From a virus: 49,196 nucleotides of DNA. Under the pieces are notes generated by a model, which saw nothing but the letters and a program-made list of their open reading frames with translations, made no database searches and was not told where the DNA came from. The stretch covers positions 1-49,196 of IMG/VR virus record IMGVR_UViG_3300009168_000052. One strand, given 5' to 3'. This document shows, in pieces, positions 1 through 7,630 of the stretch (position 1 is the first letter of the stretch; every line of letters starts with the position of its first letter). A program made the position numbers and the translations under genes.

Positions 1-71
1 GGTCTGCGCCGTGTGCGCCTCCCCGTCCCCAGTCCTTCAGGACCGAGCTGGTCGGTGGAGTGCAAGGGAAC
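1..71 (+). repeat. Start of the window repeats its last 74 bases imperfectly
   Basis: Bases 24-71 match 49151-49196 with four substitutions in 45 positions, and the preceding 25 match with about six. Beyond that the similarity fades. Two explanations fit: the assembly closes here in a circle with low-quality ends, or a diverged tandem copy of the RTX-like unit lies at each end of the break. Collapsing the copies keeps the lysin reading frame; joining end to end does not. Confidence 0.75.
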
Positions 72-1100
72 GACCGGCTCGCTGGTGGCACCGGCAGTGA
101 CACCATCAACGCTCCTTCAGGTGTGACACGAGACTTAGGGGGTGCGGCGAGTGCTGTTCCCGGTGTCACCGTCAGCACCACGCCGGCGACCAAGACCGAA
201 CCCGCCACCGTCACCAAGGTCGACCCCCAGACAGGGGGACTACGTACGTATGTCCTGGCGGGACGCGATCCCGGCATCGTCGACCGGCTCAACCCGCAGT
301 TCTCGACCGGCCTTCAGAAGCTGATCGAGAGCGCACCGCCGGAGATCCGCGACAAAATCCGTGTCAGGTCGGCGTTCCGGACGGCCCAGGAGCAGGCCGA
401 TCTCTACGCGGCAGGGCTCAAGAAATACGGCTCGGAGGCCGCGACGCGGAAGTTCGTGGCCCCGCCGGGCCATTCCCGCCACGAAGGTGGGCAAGCCGTC
501 GATCTCGACTATGGGGCTCCCAGAGGCTCGCCTGAATACGAGGCGCGCAAGAACTGGGTGCACCAGAACGCGGCCAACTACGGGCTGCACTTTCCGATGG
601 GGCACGAGCCCTGGCATGTCGAGCCCGTGGGCTCACGCGGCGGCCGCGACGCCAGCGCCAAGGTACTTCCCCAGGAGGCTGGAGGGCCGGCGCCTGGCGC
701 CCCCATGCCCGAGCCTCGTGTCACGGAGATGCCGCCAGCGGCCAGTGCTGCGCCCGACGTGAACGTCACCACGCCGATGTCCGAAGCCGACCTGGCTGGA
801 GCTGACACCGGCGGCGGCGGGCTCGGCGGGCTCCTGGGAGGTCTGGCGAAAGGTCTCGGCGGAGGAAGTTCTTCGGGCAATCTCAACGTCGAGCGGACCA
901 TCTCGCCGGGGATGGGCCAGGGCTACGACGACAAGCTGGGCGCCCTGTCGAAAGCCGCGCTCGGGGCGCAGCCACTCTTCGGAAATGTCGGCGATCTTGC
1001 CAAGACCCGCGCTATGCAGAAGATGTTCGACATGCAGGGCTTGGGTGAGATCGGTCAGCCGCAGTTGGCGGCCCGGCGCAAATTAGGCTTCGGTCTTTAG
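1..1100 (+). CDS. Structural lysin, C-terminal part (M15 peptidase); 5' end off the window
   Basis: This is the 3' part of a virion-associated peptidoglycan hydrolase. The frame is open from base 3, so the GTG at 60 is not a convincing start. An M15/VanY-type D,L- or D,D-peptidase domain lies at about 240-640. It has the zinc-site motif HSRHEGGQAVD (about 472-504) and the second motif EPWHVEP, both typical of D-Ala-D-Ala carboxypeptidase or L-Ala-D-Glu endopeptidase. Before it sits an RTX-like nonapeptide (LAGGTGSDT). The last 150 residues are Gly/Pro-rich and not recognised. The gene at 48015-49196 is its N-terminal part: joining base 49196 to base 72 keeps the frame and gives a protein of about 737 residues. 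By position, after two ejection proteins, it is probably an internal virion lysin that opens the cell wall at entry. Confidence 0.85.
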   Translation, partial: SAPCAPPRPQSFRTELVGGVQGNDRLAGGTGSDTINAPSGVTRDLGGAASAVPGVTVSTTPATKTEPATVTKVDPQTGGLRTYVLAGRDPGIVDRLNPQFSTGLQKLIESAPPEIRDKIRVRSAFRTAQEQADLYAAGLKKYGSEAATRKFVAPPGHSRHEGGQAVDLDYGAPRGSPEYEARKNWVHQNAANYGLHFPMGHEPWHVEPVGSRGGRDASAKVLPQEAGGPAPGAPMPEPRVTEMPPAASAAPDVNVTTPMSEADLAGADTGGGGLGGLLGGLAKGLGGGSSSGNLNVERTISPGMGQGYDDKLGALSKAALGAQPLFGNVGDLAKTRAMQKMFDMQGLGEIGQPQLAARRKLGFGL

Positions 1101-1112
1101 AGGAGAGAGCTA

Positions 1113-1265
1113 GTGCCGTCCAAAACGCCTAAGCAGCACCGTGCGATGGAAGCTGCCGCGAAGGGCAGAAGCACGCTTAGCATCCCTAAGTCGGTCGGTA
1201 AGGAATTTGTCGCCGCTGACAAGGCTAAGGCCCAGCCCAAGCCGAAGCCGAAAGGGCGAAAATAG
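1113..1265 (+). CDS. Small basic phage protein (50 aa), [15 protein letters not shown] type
   Basis: A 50-residue lysine-rich protein starting with GTG at 1113, preceded by a good ribosome site (AGGAGAGAG at 1101-1109). Its pattern, [15 protein letters not shown] near the N-terminus followed by [14 protein letters not shown], matches a small family common in phage genomes (SKAQxRLMxAAA...[14 protein letters not shown]). The function of that family is unknown to me; the charge suggests nucleic acid or virion binding. It directly follows the structural lysin and is the last late gene. Its final 41 bases overlap, convergently, a minus-strand membrane peptide gene. Confidence 0.75.
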   Translation: MPSKTPKQHRAMEAAAKGRSTLSIPKSVGKEFVAADKAKAQPKPKPKGRK

Positions 1266-1395
1266 CCACAACCAGCAGGTTGGCGGCGAGCCACACGCCG
1301 ATCATGCCCCAGACCGATAGCCCGGCTTCAAGCGAGACCACGGTAATAATGGCACCGACAAAGGCGCAGATTGCCAGCAGAACAATGATCATCAT
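1225..1395 (-). CDS. Small two-helix membrane protein (56 aa)
   Basis: A 56-residue protein starting ATG at 1395, overlapping the stop of the upstream 51-residue gene (CGATGATGATC), so probably translationally coupled. Two hydrophobic stretches are visible, at about residues 3-21 ([19 protein letters not shown]) and 32-53 (rich in I, V, L, A, W), separated by a short [10 protein letters not shown] turn. No family recognised. It is the last gene of the left minus-strand operon and runs 41 bases into the end of the convergent late gene. A holin-like or superinfection-exclusion role is possible but unproven. A start at 1392 (the second ATG) is equally possible. Confidence 0.6.
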   Translation of the reverse strand: MMIIVLLAICAFVGAIITVVSLEAGLSVWGMIGVWLAANLLVVAIFALSASAWAGP

Positions 1396-1547
1396 CGGCC
1401 CGCGTTCAGGTCCATGACCTTAGCGCGTAGCCGCAAATAGTCGATCAGTGCGTTGACGGCTTCGAAGGCCATCGACCCGGCCTGATGCTCCCGACACAGC
1501 TTCTCGATCTGCGCCGCGAGATCGCGAAGATCCTGGGCCTCGGTCAC
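1392..1547 (-). CDS. Small hypothetical protein (51 aa)
   Basis: A 51-residue protein starting GTG at 1547, overlapping the TGA of the upstream HTH gene (TTGTGACC). It is predicted helical and coiled-coil-like (AQDLRDLAAQIEKLC, then AVNALIDYLRLRAKVMDL) with no recognised family. The end-to-start overlaps on both sides place it in the replication operon and are the main reason to call it a gene. A helical partner of the neighbouring HTH protein is possible, but that is only a guess. Confidence 0.55.
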   Translation of the reverse strand: MTEAQDLRDLAAQIEKLCREHQAGSMAFEAVNALIDYLRLRAKVMDLNAGR

Positions 1548-1849
1548 AAAACGTCGTTCGTTCCGGAAAGGCTGGTCGGCTGGGCATAGACCATGCGGGT
1601 CTTGCCGGCGACGTTGATCGGCCGCAACATCTTGGCGAACCTCTGAACTTCGTTTTCGGCGATCACCGAATAGCGCCCAAACTTACGGATCTTGATCCTC
1701 CCCGCCAGGATGTGCGTGTACAGCGTCTGGCGCGACATCTTCAGCTTCGCAGCCGTGTCAGCCAGGGTGTAATACTGCATCACACCTTCTTCGGTCTTAG
1801 GCGCCTTGGGCACCAGTCTCTGCTTGGCTTCATGAGCGTGGGTGGTCAT
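1544..1849 (-). CDS. Excisionase/MerR-like helix-turn-helix DNA-binding protein
   Basis: A 101-residue protein. Residues 26-72 form a winged-helix HTH_17/excisionase-type domain: YYTLADTAAKLKMSRQTLY, then the wing GRIKIRKFGRYSVIAENEV. Such proteins bind DNA through the helix and wing and act as phage regulators or recombination directionality factors. Because no integrase gene is present, a regulatory role is more likely than excision. The start overlaps the stop of the primase-helicase gene by four bases (ATGA at 1846-1849). The last 30 residues are not recognised. Confidence 0.8.
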   Translation of the reverse strand: MTTHAHEAKQRLVPKAPKTEEGVMQYYTLADTAAKLKMSRQTLYTHILAGRIKIRKFGRYSVIAENEVQRFAKMLRPINVAGKTRMVYAQPTSLSGTNDVL

Positions 1850-4341
1850 ACGTCGGTATCCTTTGTCGGGTGTAGCTTGACTACTTTGTCATCTTCGTCC
1901 GCAATGTCAAGAGGGAACTTGCTCCCTCCATAGAGTTCGACCAGTTGGTCCGGGCTCAGCCAGGTATGGTCGCGGCCCTTGGCATCGCAGGGCGCCAGCA
2001 GCCAGAGCCGTTTCGTGCTGCCTCTGGCCCAGATCGAGGCGGCGCCCCGAGGGTTCTTCGGATCAGGCTTGACCGGGCGGGCGCCTGCGTTCCAAAGCGC
2101 GCTGGCAAGCTTGGTGCTACTGATGAACCTGAGACCTGAATGCCCCAGGATGCTGTCTTTGACCTCGCTGGCGGTCGCTACCAGGGAGGCGCCCTTGACC
2201 CCTTGCGCGACGGTGAGCTGCAACTCGGCGATAAACTCCTCGACGGCAGTATCGAGCGAAGGCTGGTTGGCCCTGATCAGCAGTCTTTTAGCTGGGCTAT
2301 CCGGCGCCGGGCCTTCGATCAGCCGGATGTCGGCCTCGGTCAACGGGTAGGTAGCGAGGAAGCTGGCGATCAGATCCTTGTTGGCGTCGAGATAGGGGAT
2401 CAACTGGTTATAATATTCTGGTGATTGTCGCGGCGTATCCATGTTGTTGACGACGTGTAGTCGGCGATCTCCCGGCTCCAGGTAGAGCGGATCACGGTAA
2501 TTGGAGAGAAAAATCCACGCACCCAAGTTAGGGATAGGATACGGCTTCTGACCTTTATTGTTGATCTTAATCTCGTCCGGCGGCCGAGCCAGATACTCTT
2601 TCAGCCGGTTATAGACATCTTCTGAAGATTGGCCTCGGGCTGAAGTCTGTTGATGCGTCTCTGACACGATCATCAGTTTGTGTTCAAGATAGTCTGTGAA
2701 CTGACCGTTCAAATGATCGACTGTCACTGAAGTATGGTTACGGTCGCCGACCGCCCAGCGCAGCATCTTGAGCAGCCAGTCCTTGCCGAGGCCCTGTACG
2801 GCCGAAATCAACCAAGCCCAATTCGGCTTGCGATCCGGAAACTGGACAACATAAGCACTCCAGATGATGAAAAGCCGAACGTTGAAATCGGTGCCCAGAA
2901 CCAGCTTGCAGTGGGCCAGAAAGGGCAGCACGTCGAAATCGGTGACATCAGGATGGGTGGTCTTAAATCCGAGCTGCCACGTGTTAGCCAGCACACGCCC
3001 ATCGGGGGTGCGGATCAGGCTCTCTTTTCCGGGATGATAGGTCAGGTTATGCGCGAAGACCCGGCGCTGCGGATCGTCGAAATAAATGTAGGCCGGGGTG
3101 ATGTTCCGGGCCTTGGAGGCGATTCCGGCTTCAGCCTTGAGACGGGGAAGAACCGGCTGATACTGCTTGTCGAAACTGCTATCCGCCCACAGCACGCGGT
3201 CTGACCGGCGAAAAAACTGCTTTTGCGCCGGAAGATAGGCCCAATCGGCAAACATCCCCGGCAACAGGGGTTCGCCTGTGATAGCCGCCGCAGTGGCGTC
3301 GACCTCAGTCTCGTCGAGCGGGGCCGTGTCATAGGCGGTGACAGCCAGTTGGCCGGGTGCCCGGGCCTGGGCTTCCTTGCGCAGCCACCAGAGCCCCAAG
3401 GGGCCGTGAGGAGATGCCGGCAGGTTCTCGTTCCATTTTTGCGCCGGGTAGCTCTCGCCCATGGTCTGGACGACCTGGTTCGACCAAGCTGTCCAGAGAT
3501 CCTGGCCCCAGGCGGCACCCCCGCTGGCGTTGATGAGCGCCAGGCCCATGTGCAGCCAGGCGTCGTAGTCGGCGAAGGCGTGGTCGTTAGGGATCAGGCT
3601 CAAAAACCGTGTCACGTCCTCCTGAGAGCCGACGATCTGGCCGGCATCGCCGGTGGGGCGGGTATGACTGACCGCGCCTCCAACGCTTCCATGAAGCCGG
3701 CGGACGCCGTACTTGGCGGACAGTTCCAGCTCGATCTCGATCAGCACTTTGCGCAGCGCGTCGAGGGTGATCTCGGGAAAGTCTCCGGGAGTGCGAAGCG
3801 TGTTGGCCCAGGCATAGGGCGATCCGGTGTCACGGTGCTGGCCCCAGGCCACGAACTGACGGTTCTCGCCGAGGATCTCCAGCTTGAAGATCGCCCCCAT
3901 CGGGTCCTGGAACCGGAGCACGGTCCCACGAGGCATCTGATCGAGGCGGAACGCCACTCCGGCGCGGGCATGATTTGGGTTGTCAACCCCTCGGATGGGG
4001 ATGTCCTTGCCGAAGTGCCGTCGGAATAGCTCAATGGCATCAGCGAGATATACGGGGTCGTCGAAATCCAGATCGACAAAGACCAGGTTCCAGGCCCGGC
4101 CACAAGCGAGCCCTACATTGGCTCCAGCCTGATCCCACTCCCGCGCCGTGGCCTGATCCCGGCAGGCGTGGTGCTGGACCCCGACCGGAACCCAATCCCG
4201 CGTGGAGGGCCGGTAGCGGGCCGGGACCTTGCCCATGCTTCTGGGGTCGAGAGTTGGCGCCGGTCGCCCTCCCGGCGGGGCGACGGAAATCATGTACGGT
4301 CCGAAACCGGCGGCTTGAGCGGCTTGGGCAATGGTTGACAT
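1846..4341 (-). CDS. Bifunctional primase-polymerase / SF3-like helicase
   Basis: An 831-residue replication protein. Residues 25-180 resemble an archaeo-eukaryotic primase-polymerase (Prim-Pol) domain with the metal-binding motif VDLDFDD (about 89-95). Residues about 245-315 resemble PriCT_2. The C-terminal half resembles the DUF5906/VirE-D5 type helicase-ATPase, with a Walker A (GLGKDW, about 515-522) in the context SAVQGLGKDWLLKMLRW and a following VSETH that may be Walker B-like. It probably lays primers and unwinds the fork for the adjacent DNA polymerase. An 80-base spacer with a strong hairpin separates it from the polymerase gene. Its own ribosome site is weak. Confidence 0.88.
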   Translation of the reverse strand: MSTIAQAAQAAGFGPYMISVAPPGGRPAPTLDPRSMGKVPARYRPSTRDWVPVGVQHHACRDQATAREWDQAGANVGLACGRAWNLVFVDLDFDDPVYLADAIELFRRHFGKDIPIRGVDNPNHARAGVAFRLDQMPRGTVLRFQDPMGAIFKLEILGENRQFVAWGQHRDTGSPYAWANTLRTPGDFPEITLDALRKVLIEIELELSAKYGVRRLHGSVGGAVSHTRPTGDAGQIVGSQEDVTRFLSLIPNDHAFADYDAWLHMGLALINASGGAAWGQDLWTAWSNQVVQTMGESYPAQKWNENLPASPHGPLGLWWLRKEAQARAPGQLAVTAYDTAPLDETEVDATAAAITGEPLLPGMFADWAYLPAQKQFFRRSDRVLWADSSFDKQYQPVLPRLKAEAGIASKARNITPAYIYFDDPQRRVFAHNLTYHPGKESLIRTPDGRVLANTWQLGFKTTHPDVTDFDVLPFLAHCKLVLGTDFNVRLFIIWSAYVVQFPDRKPNWAWLISAVQGLGKDWLLKMLRWAVGDRNHTSVTVDHLNGQFTDYLEHKLMIVSETHQQTSARGQSSEDVYNRLKEYLARPPDEIKINNKGQKPYPIPNLGAWIFLSNYRDPLYLEPGDRRLHVVNNMDTPRQSPEYYNQLIPYLDANKDLIASFLATYPLTEADIRLIEGPAPDSPAKRLLIRANQPSLDTAVEEFIAELQLTVAQGVKGASLVATASEVKDSILGHSGLRFISSTKLASALWNAGARPVKPDPKNPRGAASIWARGSTKRLWLLAPCDAKGRDHTWLSPDQLVELYGGSKFPLDIADEDDKVVKLHPTKDTDV

Positions 4342-4370
4342 GCAATACGTCCGTTGTTAGATCTTGTCTT

Positions 4371-4387
4371 GCGTTACTTTCGTCTGG
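4371..4387 (-). promoter_or_regulatory. Leader element shared with other minus-strand genes
   Basis: Read on the minus strand this is CCAGACGAAAGTAACGC, about 30 bases before the primase-helicase start. The same core, GA(C/G)(G)A(A)AGxAACGC, stands directly before the starts at 14564, 17746 and 19491, and before an in-frame ATG at 19245. A shared translational or early-expression signal is likely, but its nature is unknown. Confidence 0.4.
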
Positions 4388-4416
4388 GGGTGTCGGTTGT
4401 CCGTTCCGGCACCCCC
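4386..4416 (+). terminator. Terminator-like hairpin, oriented for plus-strand transcripts
   Basis: GGGGGTGTCGG and CCGGCACCCCC pair over 11 positions with one G:T pair and a 9-base loop, followed on the plus strand by GATTTTTTAC. This looks like a factor-independent terminator, but both neighbouring genes are on the minus strand, where the hairpin lacks a U-tract. It would stop antisense transcription entering the polymerase gene, or act as an RNA processing signal between polymerase and primase. Confidence 0.5.
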
Positions 4417-4422
4417 GATTTT

Positions 4423-6381
4423 TTACGCCTTGCCGTAGCGCTTCGCGACGTAGCCCTCGCCATCGAGGGGGAGCCCCGTGGCCCATTTAGGGCCGGTTCT
4501 AACCACCTTCAGAACCTCGCTTAAAACCGCCTTGGCCTGGGTCTCTTCGACTTCCAGCACCGCTTCGTCGTGGATCGACGCCACGAGTGCGTCGGGCCAG
4601 AGCCGGTCGATCTCGACCATCAGGTGAGCCATCAGATCGCGAGCCACCGCCTGAGTGGCATTTTCCACCAATTTCCCGCCGTAAGTTCTGATATCCGTCC
4701 AGGCGCGGGTGAGCTGGTGAACGCCGCTATACGTGATGCCGTCTTCGATCCGAGCGTCCCGGTAGACCAAATGCCGCCCACTCGGGAGCTTCATCAAGAG
4801 CGTCCCCGCCATCGGACCGTCGCTCTTCGCCATCCGAAAACCAAGCGCGCCGACCCTGTAGTACCGGTGCTGCACGTTGTCGGTAATGACTTGGCGGGCA
4901 CCCTCTTCGCAGTCGTACCAGAAGTTGACGATCCGGCGGTTGGCTTTGCGCCACGTGGTGACAACCCCTTGGGCATCGCCGAGGTCTAAATTGATGCCAT
5001 AGGTCTTAGCGGTGGCCGTAAACTTGTCAGCACCCATGCCAAAGCCCAGAGCGAGGGTCACGATCTTTCCAAGTTGCCGGGACGAAGAGCCGATCTTGTG
5101 CGCAGCATAAGTATAGACATCCTGGTTGCGTCGGAAGACATCAAGAACGTCTTGCTGGTCGGCGAGCCAAGCCACGACGCGGGCTTCCACCTGACTAAAG
5201 TCCACTGACACGAGAGACTTGCCGGTGTCAGCGACAAAGCACGGTCTTAGAAGCGTGCTGATAGTGCTGAGTACGCTTCCATATTTGAACTTTAGGGTGT
5301 CCGCGTCGTCGTGCTCGTCCAGCACGCTCTGGAGCGCGCCCCGGACCGGGAAGCCTTTGGGGGTCCTGGGATAGTTCTGGATCTGGATCAGCCGTCCAGC
5401 CCAGCGGCCAGTGCGGGCGGCGCCATAATACTGCATGGCGCCCCTGACACGGCCATCGCGGGAGGCGGCGGTCTTCATGGTTTTGAGCTTGGCGGTCGAA
5501 GTCTTGGCCGCTTCCTGCCGGATGAGGAGCGCCGTCGCGGCGTCGCCATCCAGGTTGGGGGTCTCCAGGAGCGCCCCTAGATGCCCCTTGGCGAGGCTCT
5601 CGACTTGGACGTTTTTGGAGAGGAGCCACTGTGTCAGGACGCCCACCATGCGGGTGCTGGCGGCACCCCCCGTGGCGTCGCGCATGTCCTGATCCAGGCG
5701 GAGGGTCTCTTCCCGGGTCAGCTTGTCGAGGGCCTCCACGAGGCTAAGATCAACCTTGATGCCCCGGGCGTTCATGCGATGATCGACGAGCCAGATGGCC
5801 TTTTCCTGTTCCGGCAACGGCGGCATGGCGTTGAAAGCCAGACGCTCGACCTCGATGTCGCGCTGGCAATAGCGCGCCAGGATGTCATACCGGATGGCGT
5901 CCTGCTCATGCCACCAGACTGGCTGGCCGTCTGGCGTGAAATGGCGCGGTCTCGCCATCCGAAGCATGAGGCCATGACCTACCTGGTCTTTCGTCTGTGG
6001 CAGGCGAAGCGCCTGCGCGGCCTGTTCGAGCGCAAGCGGCAACCCCCAGTACGCAGCCGCCGCCATGGTGCAATGGACTTGGCCCGGTGCCAGCGGGGGC
6101 ACCAGGGAGGCAGCGTCCTCACGCCGGAGGACGAGGTTCCAGACGGCTAATTCGAAGTTCGCGTTCCAGGCGTGGACCTCGCCGCCCTCTTGGACATGAT
6201 CGAGGATACGCCGGGGGAAAGGCTGTCCCGGAGCCCAGATGCGGGGTTTCTCGTCGTCGAAGGCGTAGCCCAGCATGACAACTTCGGTACCAGGATGCTC
6301 GGCATAGGCGTGGGCGCCGGTCCGGCTCAGATTGACCGTCGAGCACGTCTCGAAATCAAGATGCAATCGACGTGGCATCAT
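4423..6381 (-). CDS. Family A DNA polymerase with 3'-5' exonuclease-like domain
   Basis: The replicative polymerase, 652 residues from the ATGATG at 6381/6378. A GTG at 6426 extends the frame by 15 residues that look unlike the family, while the ATG pair has GAGGTGG just upstream. The N-terminal exonuclease-like domain has DFET at about 9-12. Polymerase motif A is DFSQVEARVVAWL (about 392), motif B RQLGKIVTLALGFGMG (about 432-447) and motif C SIHDEAVLEV (about 599-608). Length and order match T7/SPO2-like phage PolA enzymes. Its start overlaps the end of the ParB/MT-A70 gene by about 25 bases, so the two are co-translated. Confidence 0.93.
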   Translation of the reverse strand: MMPRRLHLDFETCSTVNLSRTGAHAYAEHPGTEVVMLGYAFDDEKPRIWAPGQPFPRRILDHVQEGGEVHAWNANFELAVWNLVLRREDAASLVPPLAPGQVHCTMAAAAYWGLPLALEQAAQALRLPQTKDQVGHGLMLRMARPRHFTPDGQPVWWHEQDAIRYDILARYCQRDIEVERLAFNAMPPLPEQEKAIWLVDHRMNARGIKVDLSLVEALDKLTREETLRLDQDMRDATGGAASTRMVGVLTQWLLSKNVQVESLAKGHLGALLETPNLDGDAATALLIRQEAAKTSTAKLKTMKTAASRDGRVRGAMQYYGAARTGRWAGRLIQIQNYPRTPKGFPVRGALQSVLDEHDDADTLKFKYGSVLSTISTLLRPCFVADTGKSLVSVDFSQVEARVVAWLADQQDVLDVFRRNQDVYTYAAHKIGSSSRQLGKIVTLALGFGMGADKFTATAKTYGINLDLGDAQGVVTTWRKANRRIVNFWYDCEEGARQVITDNVQHRYYRVGALGFRMAKSDGPMAGTLLMKLPSGRHLVYRDARIEDGITYSGVHQLTRAWTDIRTYGGKLVENATQAVARDLMAHLMVEIDRLWPDALVASIHDEAVLEVEETQAKAVLSEVLKVVRTGPKWATGLPLDGEGYVAKRYGKA

Positions 6382-7630
6382 CCACCTCGTTCCCCCAGGC
6401 GTCCCAGCCCGCACGGGGCTTACCACGACAATTCAATTCGATTTTTGGGACGTTCGGATAGTACTCTTCGATCATCTCGATGGCGGCTTCCGGTTTCTCC
6501 GAGTGCCTAAGTTCCTCGTCATCTTCTTCAGTAAATACCGAGTTCCATTGTGTACCCGGAGCGGGGGCCACAACGTTACCGCGCGTGCCAACTAACAGCA
6601 GCTCATGCGCGTTGCGAAACCAATAGCCAGTACCGACTGTCCGTTTCATCCACACGGCATGAGTCTTATAGTCAAAACCCCAAGCGCTCATCACCACCAG
6701 CGCTTGCGGCAGCATCGGCGCTGTCGCCCAGAGAAACAACACGCAATCCTTGGCCGCGATGCTCTCGACCGGACGCTCTGCGATCACTTCCGTGATCGAA
6801 GTCGGATAATGATTGTCGGCGGCGCGACCCAGGCCGGTTTCCCGTGACCACGGCTCGAAACGCCACTCGGGATCGGCGAGGATAACACCGTATTTTTTGG
6901 TGGGAAGTGCAACGATTTTGTCCGCGAGTTCCTGCTCGCGTTCTCCACGAGAGTGCTGTTTGAGCGCCGTCTTGGCGCTGACCTTTTCGCCTGCCTTAGC
7001 TTGAGCGATCAGCGCGTCGCGCTTGGCGTCGGGTAGCTTGATCAGAGCATCAAGCTCCTCGCCTTTATCGAGAGACGTGTGGGCGAGCGTCGCGACATTC
7101 GGAATGGTTTTCCCACGCGAAGCTTCCCGCGCAAGTGTCCTGCGCCCACGTCCGGATGCTTGCGCTGTTTGGTCGATAAAGGCCGGAGCTTTCAAAGTGC
7201 CAACTTGGCACTTTGATCTGCGATTACCACCGCGCTTCGTTTGTGGATGAAGGCGCTCATAAATTTCTTTACGAGCATCGACATGCGCCGCGATCTCAGC
7301 CGGTGAAAGGTCGGCCCGGATCAGGTTCTCGTCGATCTCCACCAGCGCCGCTTGATCGGCATCGAGCCCTTCAAGAATGGTGGCTCGGATCGAGTCCCAT
7401 TTGAGTTTTTTAGCGGCTTCGAAACGGTGCGCCCCGGCCAGCAGCCAGTAGCCGGTGCCGGGCTTCGGTTGCAGCACGATGGGCTGATACAGCTTTCCGG
7501 CTTGCATCGATTCCATGAGGCTCTTGACGGTCTCGGGTCGGAGCGCCCGTAGGCGCTCCTTTATCGAGATCCCGCCAAGACCGATGTCTTTAGTCTTAGG
7601 CGATGGTCGGGTAGTCATCGGTGCCCCCAT
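6356..7630 (-). CDS. ParB-like nuclease domain fused to MT-A70 adenine methyltransferase
   Basis: A 424-residue fusion. Residues about 15-110 are a ParB/Srx-like domain with the signature GAHRFEAA (66-73). About 110-235 are a helical, lysine-rich linker. From about 240 there is an MT-A70-type SAM-dependent N6-adenine methyltransferase with the catalytic motif DPEW at 253-256, where the family usually has DPPW, and a C-terminal HSEKP and GWDAWGNE. Such fusions occur in phages and prophages and are thought to methylate phage DNA against restriction. The start may instead be M5 (7618). The gene overlaps the preceding ParB-like gene and the following polymerase gene. Confidence 0.88.
   Translation of the reverse strand: MGAPMTTRPSPKTKDIGLGGISIKERLRALRPETVKSLMESMQAGKLYQPIVLQPKPGTGYWLLAGAHRFEAAKKLKWDSIRATILEGLDADQAALVEIDENLIRADLSPAEIAAHVDARKEIYERLHPQTKRGGNRRSKCQVGTLKAPAFIDQTAQASGRGRRTLAREASRGKTIPNVATLAHTSLDKGEELDALIKLPDAKRDALIAQAKAGEKVSAKTALKQHSRGEREQELADKIVALPTKKYGVILADPEWRFEPWSRETGLGRAADNHYPTSITEVIAERPVESIAAKDCVLFLWATAPMLPQALVVMSAWGFDYKTHAVWMKRTVGTGYWFRNAHELLLVGTRGNVVAPAPGTQWNSVFTEEDDEELRHSEKPEAAIEMIEEYYPNVPKIELNCRGKPRAGWDAWGNEVDDATSIAS

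Noticed and set aside
1097-1294. 65-residue minus-strand frame at the end of the left operon
   Set aside because: It lies in a different frame from the hydrophobic 56-residue gene, antisense to the small late gene, and starts inside other genes with no ribosome site.
1544-1849. Evidence of lysogeny from the excisionase-like protein
   Set aside because: No integrase, attachment site or repressor cassette was found; the HTH protein is more likely regulatory.
3223-4029. Plus-strand open frame of 268 codons over the primase gene
   Set aside because: It is antisense to the clearly recognisable primase-helicase, has no ribosome site and Arg/Gly/Val-rich shadow composition.
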